DNA of 64,000 nucleotides from Glandiceps talaboti (lineage: Eukaryota; Hemichordata; Enteropneusta; Spengelidae): contig NC_135549.1 of the NCBI RefSeq assembly GCF_964340395.1, positions 5,145,001 to 5,209,000 of the forward strand. The letters run 5' to 3'. Within the stretch, counting starts at the first letter, position 1. Each line of letters opens with the position of its first letter. The notes beneath the pieces are model-generated. The model was not told where the DNA came from. It searched no databases and saw only the letters and a program-made list of their open reading frames with translations. Shown piece by piece: positions 24,910 through 38,816 of this stretch. The position numbers and the translations under genes were made by a program.

Positions 24910-26789
24910 GTAAACTACTACCCGATTCTCCGATTCCTGCTAAATATACAAAAACAAACTGTCGCATGAAAACAGTACAGTAAACGATATTTAAATTTTG
25001 AATATAAAGGAAAACTTTTCAATCTCGATGACAAATATAATAACCTACTACCCTAGGATCTTCGATTCCTGCAAAATACAGAAAAAAAGCTTTCGTATGA
25101 AAATAGTAAACAATATTTGAATATATGCATGTGCGAACTGAACTCTATTTTGACTTTATTATAAAGTCTCTGTAGCTGTTAATGAGTAGTTGGTTTTATC
25201 CATGAGTAGTATTAGAAAGAGGATATACTGTGAAAAAGCTAGAAGCTTTTGAAATCATAGTAATATTTCTGATAATGTCAAAACACTTAATCAAATCGTG
25301 TAATTATGATGACAAAAAGAATATAAGAATGCAATCTTCAAAAATCCGATATAATTTGGTACATACATCAGTCATAAAAAAGCGCACGTCCTGAAAAGCC
25401 TGTTGATAAAGCTCTTTGTTTTCTAATTCAATTGCATAATTAATTATTTTAATTTGATTAATATTTAATTATTTAATTCTTACTTTTAAGTAATTGGTGT
25501 ATACCTCATGAATGCACGCTTTCAATTCCATGTGATTTTGTATATACATCAACCATAACAATGGCAATGCGCACATGTTCTATAGAATTTGTAGACGTAA
25601 CTAATGGTTTTTAATGTGTGGTTGCATATCTAATGATTTCTGGCAAGTATGCAATATCTTAAGTATGTAAGCTTCAAACTTCATATAGTTTGGTATTATT
25701 GATTTGTCAATTAAGAGGTGTGTTATTTATGTAGCAATACCTTAGATTTTTATTGAATTCCAATGGTTAATGTATATATGAGCAGTTTACGTGTGGTTTT
25801 CATTAACGTTCATGCAGACGCATAATGCTGATGGACGTAAAAAAATAGACAGAGGAAAAGTCTCTAAAAATAACAAAACTATCACACACAAAAATTTACT
25901 AGAGAATGGGTGGTTGGGGGCGACTACTAATTAAAAAAGTAAATGTTGATAATCAAAATGTTTTGTTAACTTAATTTTTATGTCATCTCCATTTCTTTAT
26001 GATGAAAGTGTATTTTATTGAACTACACATCGATTAAAATTGTTTTCGTCTATTTCATGTACTCGTGTCTTCTTTTATCTTTGAAGAATCCTTTTAATTA
26101 AATCAGCATTTCATCAAAGACAACGTCACAATGATACACACCCCTTCAATCACTAGGTCCGTTGGAGGGTCATAACAGGTTACATAACGTCAAGTGCCCA
26201 AACAGTGGCCAATGATTACCTCGTATAACCACATATTTTTGGAATTTACATAAAAATGACCCCCTTCCCTTGTTTACAAAATTTGGTCATGTTTCTTCAC
26301 ATAATTTCCAAAATGGCCACCACTACAGTAACGTCGTTGAATTTTCACAAGTTATAATTTGCACTGGTGAACATAAAATAGTTCTTGAATTTTCATTGCA
26401 CTTTTTGTTGATCAATGTCATAAACCTGTGGGATAATATGCAAATATTATGTTTTACTTCAATGGCGGCCACTTTTGTTGTAAAAGATTGTCATCTTATC
26501 CAGTAATACTGCAAGCTTTTTGATATTTATTCTTCAAGGTCAAATAGGCATACCTTGTCGCAACATGACAAATTATACCCAATAATTATGGTGACCTCAT
26601 TTGAATGTCTAGAACACCAGACCATGACATCCATAATGGACTTTCTAATGAAACGTTTTGATCTTGACTTGACCTCAGTCACTACAATAGCCAAACACAT
26701 TTGAATTGCATATATCTCTGAGATGGATGGGCCGATATAAACCAAACCTTGCATAATGCCAATAACAAAGCAATCCACATATAAAATAA

Positions 26790-26894
26790 ATCGATCGATC
26801 GATCGATCGACCGACCGACCGACCGACCGACCAACCAACCAACCAACCAACCAACCAACCAACCAACCAACCAACCAACCAATCAATCAATCAA
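26790..26894 (+). repeat. Compound array (ATCG)n-(ACCG)n-(ACCA)n-(ATCA)n
   Basis: Four tetranucleotide motifs differing by one base follow each other, suggesting stepwise mutation and expansion of one ancestral array. TRPC-B keeps only the ACCA/ATCA part at 46665-46722. Confidence 0.9.
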
Positions 26895-26976
26895 AAGAAT
26901 TTCCTTTGTGCCAAAATCCAAAACGTAATGTGCTGTATACAATTGTTACAGTACATTGTTTCATAACTTTGGCAGT

Positions 26977-27342
26977 GAGGGTACTTTCAACTTGTTAATT
27001 TTGTTTGGTTCGGTAGTTTACCCTCTTATCCCGAGGGCTATAATCCTCTTGGTAAATCATTGAACAGACTCGAAGGGGTCTGCTAATTCATCATCCCAAT
27101 GTTGATGTCAAGCATTTACATGTAAATTCATATGTGTACAAATGTCTTGCCCTTCGTATTCAGTAACTGATGTCAACTTGTTAATCGATGATGCTTCAGT
27201 TGCTGATTGCTAAAGATGGCGGTTGGTTAGTCTGGCAGCACCAAGGCAAGGAATGTTGATTCGTTAGTGCTTTCGTCAACTTCAAACAACTACAACATCG
27301 TAAAAACCTCCATTTGTGATAATTCATGCTATTGATAGAATA
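26977..27342 (+). repeat. Repeated block, first copy (with 49382-49746)
   Basis: About 365 bp nearly identical to 49382-49746, starting GAGGGTACTTTCAACTTG and ending CATGCTATTGATAGAATA. It has no coding frame and no clear terminal inverted repeats. In both places it lies upstream of a TRPC first exon (D here, C there). It may be a mobile repeat or a retained piece of a duplicated promoter region. Confidence 0.85.
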
Positions 27343-27938
27343 GGTTTCCAAAGTTTCGAACAGCTTAGATTCAAAGCCCAGCCCAGGCTGGTCGATATAG
27401 TCATTTAATTGAGTAAACTAACTGGTTTCATTGATTAAAGTTTCGCGAGTACATATGTCATCCTATTACACACGTATGAAGTCAAAAAATAATGTTGGAT
27501 GATATATGAAGCAGTAAAAGCATACTCCAAAGCATGTACAATAATACTCTTATTTGACATGCATAATTGTACGTGATTGTATGTGGTTCTGAAGTGCCAT
27601 GCACGAAGACAGAAAACTTAAAAAACACAATATTTCTATACTAGACACTATTAAATACTCGGGGACTTCTAGACTATTCCAAACAGTTGTTTCGAAAGGA
27701 TAAATTAATGTCTACTGTAATAAAAAAAACAAAAAAACAAAAACAAAAAAAACCACACACATGTAAATTACCAGTGATTTTGTAGAAAATCAATGCAATT
27801 GGCTTCACTTTGCGTGCTCAATCCAATATTGAGTTTCGTAGAAATAGGTACATGTACATATCAATACAAACCTTCGCTGTTAGCTGTATTTACAGGACGA
27901 ATTTTAAATTTGAATTCAGGACCAATGACAACGATGCA

Positions 27939-28540
27939 ATGGCTGCAACCCAAACATCGAAGGAACTAGTATATCTAGAAGCTGCAGTAAGTGGTAACAT
28001 TAATGTGCTGGAAATAATTCTGAAAAATGAATCCGGATTCAACCTTAATATCATTAATTCAAAACGGAAGACAGCCTCACAACTTGCTATTGAAAATGGA
28101 CGCATAGGTAAGTAACATTTCAATTATTTTGGAGTCATTTGAAGATAAACCTCCTGAGATTAGTAGTTTTATTATATTATTGTAAGACATGTTTTGCCAA
28201 AAATCTGCATCAAAGCAAAGAGTGAATACAAAATGCCTATGCTGTCACATCGCGTCGCCTTCCATGGGGATTATGACATGAATTACATGTATTGCATTTC
28301 GAAATTCACTATCATCTAGACAGCTACATTTTATGTCTCCGGAGTCTGTAAATAGTGGTGTGTTGGTGAAGTTAGACTGTTGTTTGGCGTGGCACGTTGT
28401 TTTACTCTGATTTCTCATCTTTTTGGATAGAAGTGGTAGATTTACTGTTACGCCATTGCATTGAAGTTGGTGACTCACTACTGCATGCTGTTAATAGTAA
28501 CTGTCAAAAGGCTGTGCAATTACTATTGAATTATTCCAAG
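27939..28540 (+). CDS. TRPC-like orphan exons D: ankyrin N-terminus only (partial or alternative first exons)
   Basis: Two exons, 27939-28107 and 28431-28540, with good donors (GTAAGT, GTACAT) and acceptor TTTTGGATAG. The first codes MAATQTSKELVYLEAA to QLAIENGRIG, matching exon 1 of the complete copies (LLAAEKG to AIENGH). The second codes EVVDLLLRHC to AVQLLLNYSK, matching exon 2. Phases are the same as in A, B and C (1, then 0). No exon 3 follows before TRPC-B. It is either a truncated fourth paralogue or an alternative 5' cassette that splices into TRPC-B exon 3 at 35184, which phase permits. Both coding frames are intact. The start is the in-frame ATG that aligns with the other starts. 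Confidence 0.65.
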
Positions 28541-28829
28541 GTACATATGCTTTACAATTCTGGATTTATAACTGATATGTATGTGAATTTTAAAGAATAG
28601 TTAGTAGGAGTGTACTGATGATTGTCAAATGCATTTTATATCATTTTTATTTTTAAACAATACAATAGAGTGAACGAGACGGATAGTTTGCAAGTCGAAC
28701 GCCCCAAGCTTATCAAATAACATTTTTGGTATTCATCAAATTTCGAGTACTCGGAATGATACAAAATTCGAGAAAGCTATAATTGTAGTTACTCCATTCC
28801 TGAAAAAAACATAGCTGTATCTTGAAATA

Positions 28830-29250
28830 TTGAAGAACTACCGACCAGTGTATAATTTATCATATATATCCAAAGTTGTTGAGAAAGTCGCTGTAATAGC
28901 ACACAAACTACGTCACCTCCAACTAAACAAACTGGATGAAATCATGCAATCAGCAGCCTACACAAGTACAACTCATAGCACTGAGACTGCTCTTCTACCG
29001 GTTCAAAACGTGACATTTGTTGATTTAAGTTGCTTTGCTAGTTTAGTTTGACCTCTCTGCGGCCTTTGACACTGTTGACCATTATCTCCTCCTGAGCCGT
29101 ATGCTGAACAGAATGGGCATCACCAGTACAGCGCTAGCTTGGTTCAAGTAATATCTAGCAGACCGTCAGCAAACAGTCCAGATAAATGACAACTCACCAA
29201 TCTCGCACGATCGTCAGTACGGTGTCCCACAGTGCTGTGCTGGGGACAAA
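28830..29250 (+). mobile_element. CR1/L2-like LINE reverse transcriptase relic
   Basis: The translation gives NYRPVYNLSYISKVVEKV, then HSTETALLPVQNV, a frameshift near 29045, DLSAAFDTVDH, MGITSTALAWFK, an in-frame stop, YLADRQQTVQIN and a degenerate GVPQ block. Order and spacing match the RT of CR1/L2-type non-LTR retrotransposons. The catalytic FADD block is not reached. From about 28958 onward it is the same element as 2244-2470. Confidence 0.85.
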
Positions 29251-29850
29251 TGTTACAACACTGCTAGGCGACATTAAATAGACAACACGACAGTGAGCTA
29301 TGTTATTTAAGCAGATTAAAGCTCACTGTATCTAACTTTCAAAACCAAATAAGTCAATATCACCTTTCACGTTTTGAGAGTTGTGTATCCATTAGTGGAA
29401 GACCGAGAATCTGCTGAAGTTGAACACTGACTAGACTGCAGTTGTACTGTATGTTTGGTCTCATTAAAATATGTAAAATGAATTTGCCACCAATAAAGAT
29501 CAACGGAAATGAAATCATTCATACCTAAAACTGAAGTTAGAAACCTTTTGCACTGCATACAAATGTACCAAAAACAGTATTCAACTTTATTGTAATTGGC
29601 CAAAATACTTCCAGTGTATATACATTGTGCGGCCCGTGCCCGTCCATATTTCGTCGTACCTTAACCTTAATTAATATTGAATAAGTGGTATGAGACTGTT
29701 ATAAAGGTCATACATATTGACTACTATGAGATAACGAAATACATTGAATATGAGTATCGTACACATGGTATATGTATATCATGTCGGACATTCATGCGTA
29801 CATCAATCCATCAATGCACACACACGCGAACTCAAAAATCCCACCCCCCT

Positions 29851-29887
<37 letters not shown>

Positions 29888-30636
29888 TACACACACACAC
29901 AACACACACAAGCTCAGCAGCTCGACATGGAGAAACGTATTAACACTTCAAAAACAATTATTCCATTGAGTCTAGTTAATATTATTGAGTATAGATTAAA
30001 CCATACTTAGCAAGGGTCAAAGGTGATGACATCTGGTTTTTGGTCAAACACTACATCGTCCCTTATTTTCGTAGTTTGGCCATGTACATTATCACTACAT
30101 GTTGGTATCCCCAATGACGAGGTACATTGGTTGATGTCCTGTTACATCAACTCAACAGGAAGGTAATCACTATCATTATAGCTTAGTTGTTAATTTTGAA
30201 AACGTACTTTTAGCTCCTATGAATTGATTATATATAAGTGGATGTAGGTTGAATTGTGAGAGAAAGCTTTACCATTGTACACCATCGGACATCCAGTGTT
30301 ATCATAACCCCAACATTTTGATGTGTTATCTTAAATTTTAATCTTCATCATCATCAGTTAGTGCTTTTCGTCATTTCATCCGTTAATGCAGAATAAGGTT
30401 TGAGACAGTGTTGATAAAGGCATTCTATAACGTGTATATGAAATGGACCAATTTTTGAACCTAAAGATATGAATCTGTTATATTTATTACATGTATGTTT
30501 GTAACTGGCCGACAGCGGTCACATCACTGATGCCAAGGCTGATTAGGTTGTTATTTTTAATCGTACAGTTCAACAGCTGATGCAGGATTGAAACAAATCG
30601 TCAATGCTTGATCAGATCGTCAATATACTGAAACGA

Positions 30637-30689
30637 ACCACCACCACCACCACCACCACCACCACCACCACCACCACCACCACCACCAC
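30637..30689 (+). repeat. (ACC)n trinucleotide microsatellite
   Basis: About 17 ACC units. At the matching place in the A flank (3877-3925) the sequence is ACC and ACA based and not a pure array. Confidence 0.9.
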
Positions 30690-30903
30690 TCAACAACAAC
30701 AACATAAAACATTAATTTAGGGCCGTGTTAATTAAGCAACCCCCTCCCCACCCCTCCAAAAACATCTACAACAACTTTACGAATCAACGACACTATATCG
30801 TAAATATATTACATATCACAAACAGTGTGGCTAAGATATAGGATATTGAAGTGAATGATATTTAAAACATCACACTAAACTTGTTCAGAAGTGCTATAGG
30901 TAT

Positions 30904-30904
<1 letters not shown>

Positions 30905-30974
<70 letters not shown>
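30905..30974 (+). repeat. (GT)n microsatellite
   Basis: About 35 uninterrupted GT units, homologous in position to the compound array at 4026-4132. Confidence 0.95.
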
Positions 30975-30976
<2 letters not shown>

Positions 30977-33649
30977 TGACTTAATGCCAATTGGATTGGT
31001 ATTTGCTGAGGACATTACTTATGGAATGTAGATAGAAAATAGTTCAAACGAAAATGATGACATTACCAAAAATGTGATTTTGGTGACTTTGGTGGTGATG
31101 TACATAAGGATGTGAAGATGAAGAATTGTTCCTGGTATGGTTATCCCATCAGTGATTTGTAAATGTGTATTTTAGTCAACAATCTTTCATTCAAAAGTTA
31201 CAGGGCAGATTGCGCTAATATTTGAAGGTGTTTTTTTCTTGGAATGTGTACACGAACAATGACATTATACCGGTAATATTATCAAAGATATGGTTAGGTG
31301 TACAAATGTTAATTTTGATCTCGAAAACTAGTTTGTAGATGGTGCTGATATTCGGTGGGATGTTTTATAGGTGTATTATTCTGTAGATACAAATGTCCTT
31401 AGCAACATCCCAATGCAAGTATACGTTGCAAATATAACCTCATAGTTCGATGGGTAACTTAATAAACATTATCAAATTATGATAACCAACAAGACCAAGC
31501 CAATAGCAAGAGTCGAATTATAGTGTATATAGCAAAGATGACAGCAGTCTTGGTTAGGCAAGTGGATTAATATAATAAAGTGATGATATATACCTCGCAT
31601 CAAGACCACATCCATAGCTACAGCTAAAATATGATGTGCAGGGGAAATATAATAGGGGTAGTTAGGCAAGTCTACAGATAAATATTAAAAATGATGCAGT
31701 CACCTAGGAACTAATATACCGCCAAAAGCAAAATACAAATGATGGTGCATAGTGCATTGGTAACAACTTGGATGACTTGGTATACAGATAAACATTAAAA
31801 AAAAATATTATCACATAAATTTTCCAGTTCTGCTTCAAAGCCATTGACAATATTTTCAACATAATGTCAGAGTGACAAGCTGCAACTTCTCGTCCCCATG
31901 GCCAGATAGATCTAAGTTTTGTTGATTACTTCTATGTCGAAATACTCGACAGGGGTAGTTTCAATTCATGTATCAACACGAACTTGATGACGGTCCATGC
32001 CATTTGGACCACGATTAATTTCCATTACGATTGACCTCTAGTGTCAGCATAGTTCACGCAATGACCCTCGGGGTCATCTTATGATCCGATATCAATCCGT
32101 AACCTTATTAGATACAAAGGTGATGGCCAGATACACAACAATCGTCCTTTGGAGTACAGGGGTCAACCTGTTATTTCCCGCGCTGACCTTAGGAGTAGTG
32201 ACCCGCTTGTTCTACTTATATTTAGTATGATCACTCAACTTTGCAAGGTTGGTGTTTTTCCACTCACCATATCACATATTCCTTAATGTGATAGTCTGCA
32301 AGCACAGTGAGAAGTAGTCTGGTAAAATAATGTTATGCAATATAAGGATGAAGAAAAAGAAATTGGAAAAAGGTCATACGTTTGTCACCGGTGCGTGGCT
32401 GACGACGTCCAAGTGAAATCCCAATCTCTGGTTTGAAATTAAGTAAAAAAAAAATCATATCATCTCTGGACACACAGGAGGAAATACAAGAAAAGAGACA
32501 AAATAACCATTTTCAGTTTCAATATTCTTGAACAAAATTATCACGGCTTTTCAAAGATTTAACCCAAACACTGACACGAGTAGTTTAAGTTGATGATAAA
32601 GAATTTACATATTACTTCCCTTGAGAGTGAACATAGAGTCTGTTTGAGGAATTTATTATGTGTTATGGTGCTCATAAAGTGGACTAAATAATATAAAGTG
32701 ACGGCGATACTGCGCCTATTTGAAAAGATTTTTACTTACACAAGTGACCCAATCCAAAATTAACGGCCATAGTTTTGTTGGTGATTTATTATGACGACTC
32801 GTTTCAATAGCTAATGTGAGACTTGAATGATGGTGTTAGCTAAAATTAATTTAAGTTTGGCCTATACATGGTTCAGTTGAAGCATTGATGAATTTAACTA
32901 AAAGTTGGAATATCTACGTACTAATCTACTCTACTACCGATTCAATGAAGGGGACAACTCTTGTCTATAGCAGTCATGTACCTTTCAAGAAACAATTTTA
33001 AAAACATATCAGTTGAGAAGATTCTACAAAACTCAAATGCAAAATTCAATAACCTGTAAAAAATTATTACCAGCATTCGCCTTCTAATCCGCGTTTATTC
33101 TAAAAGTACATATAACAACAACAACTATTTTGAGAAACTTTGCCCTCAATCTTGGTAATATGCCAATTTCTTGCTTCCCTGGATGGAAACTTTGTGACCT
33201 GACCTTTAGTGACAAGCTGGAGTAGCACCACCTTTGGATGCACATTATTATTAAAATCGGTGTAGATACAAGCGGCTAATTGAAATTCAGAGATAGGAAA
33301 ATCCAACTGACAAGTAAATAAATTACATTCAAAATTACACTGAATGCATTTTTGTTACACAGATAGTGAAATGCTAGGTGTCTCATTGGGAAATTCTGAG
33401 ACACTGGTTTATTGAAACAAACATAACAAACTGTGCAAGAGGGATCAACAATAAGAAATGAATGTTGTATTCCAAATACTTCCCCTTAGATTTGACTACA
33501 ACTGTCAGCAACGTAACTTTCATTCATTGTAAATTATACGCACCAAACCTTAACGTATACAATTTGACAATCATGTCCTCTCTGACTTCCTATCTTTATG
33601 CATGATCATATCGTTGATTAAGGTGAATTACAGCTTATAACCCATAAAC

Positions 33650-33963
33650 ATGAGCACCGAATATGAAAATGCATACTTGTTGGCAGCCGAAAAGGGTCAC
33701 GTTGAAAAATTCAAAAATGCTACTGAAGACTTGAAGGATAAGCTATTTCAGATTGACGATATAAATAGGATCATACCAACAGCTCAGAAGGCTCTGCAAC
33801 ACGCTATTGAAAATGGACATAGTGGTAAGTCTAAGCCTCCACCATTCATCTTTGTCTTTGAAATGTACATGTCGAATCACAAAAGATGACAAAGCAACTT
33901 CGCATGTATGTATGTATGTATGTATGTATGTATGTATGTATGTATGTATGTATGTATGTATGT

Positions 33964-34002
<39 letters not shown>

Positions 34003-34375
34003 GATGGATGGATGGATGGATGTGTGTGTGTGTGTGTGTGTGTGTGCGTGCGTGCATTTTATTTAACTAACCATTATAATTTACCCGAGATTGTATGGGC
34101 GTTTTGGCAAATATATCCGATTATTATCATAATTATGATAGTGGAACCACTGTCCTGTCGCTTTATTTCATATTTGTTCTGACAGAAGTTACTGACTCAT
34201 AATTGTCATAAGCAAGGATTTTTCTCCTATCTTTTCATTCATTTCATTATTATATATTTTATGTATTCCACATGTTGCAAAGATTCATAGTATGATGATT
34301 TGCATGATGAAAATGATGACACTTGATGACACACGAAATCAGTCCATTTTTTGAACCTAGCTAGACTGTCACCTG

Positions 34376-34444
<69 letters not shown>

Positions 34445-34455
34445 GCCTGCCTGCC

Positions 34456-34530
<75 letters not shown>

Positions 34531-37500
34531 TTGTGTATTTACCTTTTGCGTGTATACATTTACATTTATTGACAATACACATGTTGGGGAATAGTATTTC
34601 TTTGTTATATGTTGGTGCTATCGAGTAGGCCGCTTATCAACCATTTTCTGTTCTTTTTTAATTTAAAATAGAAATATTGATATTAATTTTATCGGATGAA
34701 TGGACTGATAATGGCGTTATTGGTGATAACTTGTTCTATGCCATCAAGAACAATTTTTATGAAGCTGTTGAATTATTACTTGACTTTAACGAGCATAAGG
34801 TAAGAGGTTATTTTCTCTTTGTATTGAAAAGTGTGTTGTAGGTTTATCAAAGGATGACCTTCTTTGAACGTAATGTGCAATCTAGGTAGTAGTTACAAGA
34901 TATCCCAATATTTACCAAATTAGACAATTTCAACCCTCTTGTCAGAAGCAACACCTTTCAGGACTAATGGCTACATACACTTTTAGTACATTACGATTCA
35001 AATTGTGATTTCTTATTCTCTTTTTTTTCGTTGCCTTGGACTTCTCTTATTTGTTTATGTTTTTCACTATTTAGGCAAACGATGACAATGAATATAAAAC
35101 AATAGAATACAATATATCCTACTCATTGTAGTTTCATGTGCCAAATTCGCTTCTCTCTTATACTCATGTCTTATCCCTTTCAGAATGTAATGGACAAGAA
35201 GAAAAATCCTCTTATTGTCAACAAAACTGTGTCCCCAGATAGTAAAGAATTTCATAAAGACACAACCCCAATCTTATTGGCTGCACACCATAACAATTTA
35301 GATATACTTAAGGTAACCAGTTAGACTTATTGCATGTTTCGACTTCAAAATTAGATATAGAAATGACTACTTCACCCTTTTTTCACTTTCAATCCTCAAG
35401 GATCATTTAATAACTCATAATAAAAGTGACAAAATGGAACGATTATGTACAGATTCAATCCAGTTTGACTCAAACCTACACAACATGATAACGAAACAAG
35501 CCCCATTGCACAAATACGTTACATAAGACAAAATCATAACAGTATGTATAAGTGACTGTTACTCTTATTGTTTTTTCTTGGTAGCTACACAATATAATTT
35601 AGTTTGTACCCTTTTTCATTTTTGCAGGGACATCAGTCTCGATTAAATGTAGTAGTAAAATGGGAATGGAACATTTTCAGATACTTCATGTAACTCAAGG
35701 TAGAAATAGTACAGCTTGACGTTTCAGATCGAACAGTAATCATCCCGTGATATACAGACAAACCATGTGATACAATGTCAACGAATGCCACTGTCTGTAT
35801 TTCAGTTACTATGGAAACATGGAGCAAAGAAGGTAGAGGAAATCAAATTGGAAACAGAGGTGCACACCATTCAACGATCTATCGGTATATTAAATAAGTA
35901 CAGAGCACTCGCTGGTCCTGCCTATATATGCCTAACAGAGACAGAGAAACATGATAAACACGAACCGAAGATTAAAAGTGAAGCGAGAATGCAAATTTCT
36001 GACGAAGTAAATACGTGTTGTATATAGTACAGTGCTGTGCTGTTTAAGATCCTTGTTTTATATTGTGATATTGTTGAGTTTGATATGGCAAATAATATCG
36101 AGATGGACACTTAAAGACTGGTGCTCAAGGTTTTCACTAATTATACCGTTGTCTGATTGACAATACCTAATCAATGCCTACCTCGATGTCCTAAGATAAT
36201 AAGCTACGTATCCCTACGTAACATGGCACGAGTAATCAGTCATATCCCTTTCCAAAGTTAGACACAAACTAAGTTGTAGTGATTTTTGTAACTTTGCCAC
36301 TCTAAGCTTATATCGCTATTGCCAATCTATCTTAATCAATAACGGAAACTCTCTAACTCAGAAACCAACTAGTAAACTAAAATAACATAGAGCTAAACCT
36401 TCCCCTCCCTCCACTGATTTCTATAGAAATAATAACTTAACTTGATACCTTCCAATTCCCAGGGTCAAAGTATACACAGCAACGGTCAGGAGCAAATAGT
36501 TTTCCATCTTGGAGGGAAAATACATGAGCATCTGTCATCAGGCATCTTCACTAATCTTGTCATAAACTCTGTAACTCAGAAACTTACTGTCTAGTTAAGT
36601 AAAATAACATATAGCTAAACCAATTTACTCATATAGGAATGAATCGCTTAAAGAAATTATTATGATCGTCAGTTAATTTGGAAAATATCAGTTTGAATTT
36701 CAATTTGCCTATAAAGTAACGTACGTTTAATAAGACGGGCGGGGCGGGAGGGAGGGGTGATGCGGATTAAAAGAGTAATTATAATAAACAAATCTATGAC
36801 AATGATTGTAAATAAATAAATAAATTGTATTTATTAAAATTACAAATTCAGATAGATACCCACGATTTTATATTTCTATAGGGGCCTGAAATATTTGCCG
36901 CTGATGAGAATGGGCCTGATTGTATTGAGGTTTACGAAATGACTGAGAATGAAGCGTCGAATAGATACGAAAAGACATACAATGGGGACCCATTCGAAAG
37001 AGCTTTCGAGGTAAGATCTAAGTGAAATGACGGGATTATTATGGTGTATATGTCAACACCCGTTTTATTTTACAGTGATAACATCAATCTTTCTTCCTGA
37101 GGGAATAGTATCGTGGTAACTTCTGCATGTACATACATGCTATCTATCTCTCTGTTGCGTGAATGGAGCACTGTTGTTACTGCGAGAGCAAACCCTGACT
37201 AAATCGATAAGTCAATCATATCAAGTGTCATTTCTTTCAGCTATCCTACGAATTGAAAGATGTAAGTTCAAAAGAATATGAATTTCGTGAACAGTACTTG
37301 AAATTGTCAACTCAGTGCGAGCAATTTGCTGCAGACTTACTTCAACAGACACGCTACACAGAAGAACTGAATATAGTTCTCGCCCATACTTCTAAACTGA
37401 GGAAAAAGGATGTTGTCGGTGAAGAACGCCCAGCAAAGGTCCTGTATGCTGTGGAGAAAGAACAGAAAATGGTAAGAAGAACGCTATTGAAAATATTTTT

Positions 37501-38781
37501 TAAAAACACGGTCTGTTTTTGCTGTCGGATACAGTCATCCATTTGGGATTTTCTAGCTAAGACCTTGTGTATGTATATGCAGCTCTTTGATAAAATGATA
37601 TCTACCAATATGTAGAATCCAGGGCTGTCATTTACCATCAGTTCATTCACACACTTTGGATTTTCAAGTGAATACATAATGTTAAAGTCTAGAATACAGA
37701 CATTGAAAAGCAGATGGCGGTGAGAATTTACAGCGGGATGGGGTTTGGAAAGAAAGTACAATTGTTTTTGTAGTAAAAAAAATTAATTTCTCAATTCACA
37801 TTTAGTTTGTTGCCCATCCACACTGCCAGCAAGAACTGATCACACTTTGGTACCGTGATGGTGCTCTCAAGAAATGGCGTGATTCTAGCACTCTCCGAAA
37901 TGTACTGGTGTCTCTATCTATCATGCTACTCTTTCCATTGCTCTCTATCGCCTATTTCTTTGTACCGTATGGTAGGTTTGGGACATTCATGAGAACACCG
38001 TAAGTAAAAATGTATCATTAATCTGTGAAATATTCTTATTTCAAGCCATCCCCGCCCCACCCCGCATCTGTGATGCACGTAATTAATGCACAAATATATT
38101 GAGCTAATGACAATACATCAAATCTTGATTAAGAAGTTGAAATTAAGTAGTAGTATAATTACACATTTCTGTTTTCCCTAAGGTATTCAAAACTGTAACC
38201 CCCTCCCCCAACCATCATCGATGTATATGAGTTTAATATAAACAAGATGTATATAAGATATTTGTCGGAAGGCATTGGTTATTATTATTCATAGTATGAT
38301 GCACTATTATGACAGGATATAGGTGAGCGCTTTGTGCGCTGTTTACCTCTGTTTTTCTAAATAAGACCACAATATTCGACGCTGACAAACGCTGTGACAT
38401 CATCAATTACTATGAATATAATGTTAGATTGTAGGCGGTCATTGTGATAGAAAATTCACTTATCAGTGGCAGCACCACAATTGTTGAAAGTAAACGTACA
38501 CATTGACATTTACAGGTACGTTAAATTCTTGATGCATACTGCTTCGTATCTGTTCTTCATATTACTGCTGTTTTTGACGACGGTGGATTTCGGTACATCG
38601 AGTAGCGGTGACGATTATTACTACCAATTATTGATACGTCGATTAGAAAACCAACAACGTGGTCCGCCACTGACACCACTGGAAATTCTCGTTGTTATTT
38701 GGGTCATTGGTGAGTATTTCACACCGTTGCATTTAGCTGTTTGTTTGTTTGTTTGTTTGTTTGTTTGTTTGTCTGTTTGTG

Positions 38782-38816
<35 letters not shown>

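Larger units (their letters stand above)
24856..26976. other. Intergenic DNA 3' of TRPC-A, no gene seen
   Basis: The first 110 bp and the final 150 bp (26822-26976) match the DNA just after TRPC-B (46535-46810). The roughly 1.85 kb between them is absent from the B side. It is AT-rich and has no recognisable exon. A compound tetranucleotide array sits at 26790-26894. Confidence 0.6.
28958..33649. repeat. 5' flank of TRPC-B, duplicated from the TRPC-A flank
   Basis: Homologous to 2244-8636, as described for that copy. The flank lacks the (CAACA)n expansion, the 7080-7470 LINE fragment and one unit of the internal direct repeat. No coding exon is recognisable. It contains (CA)n at 29849-29905, (ACC)n at 30637-30689 and (GT)n at 30905-30974. 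Confidence 0.8.
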
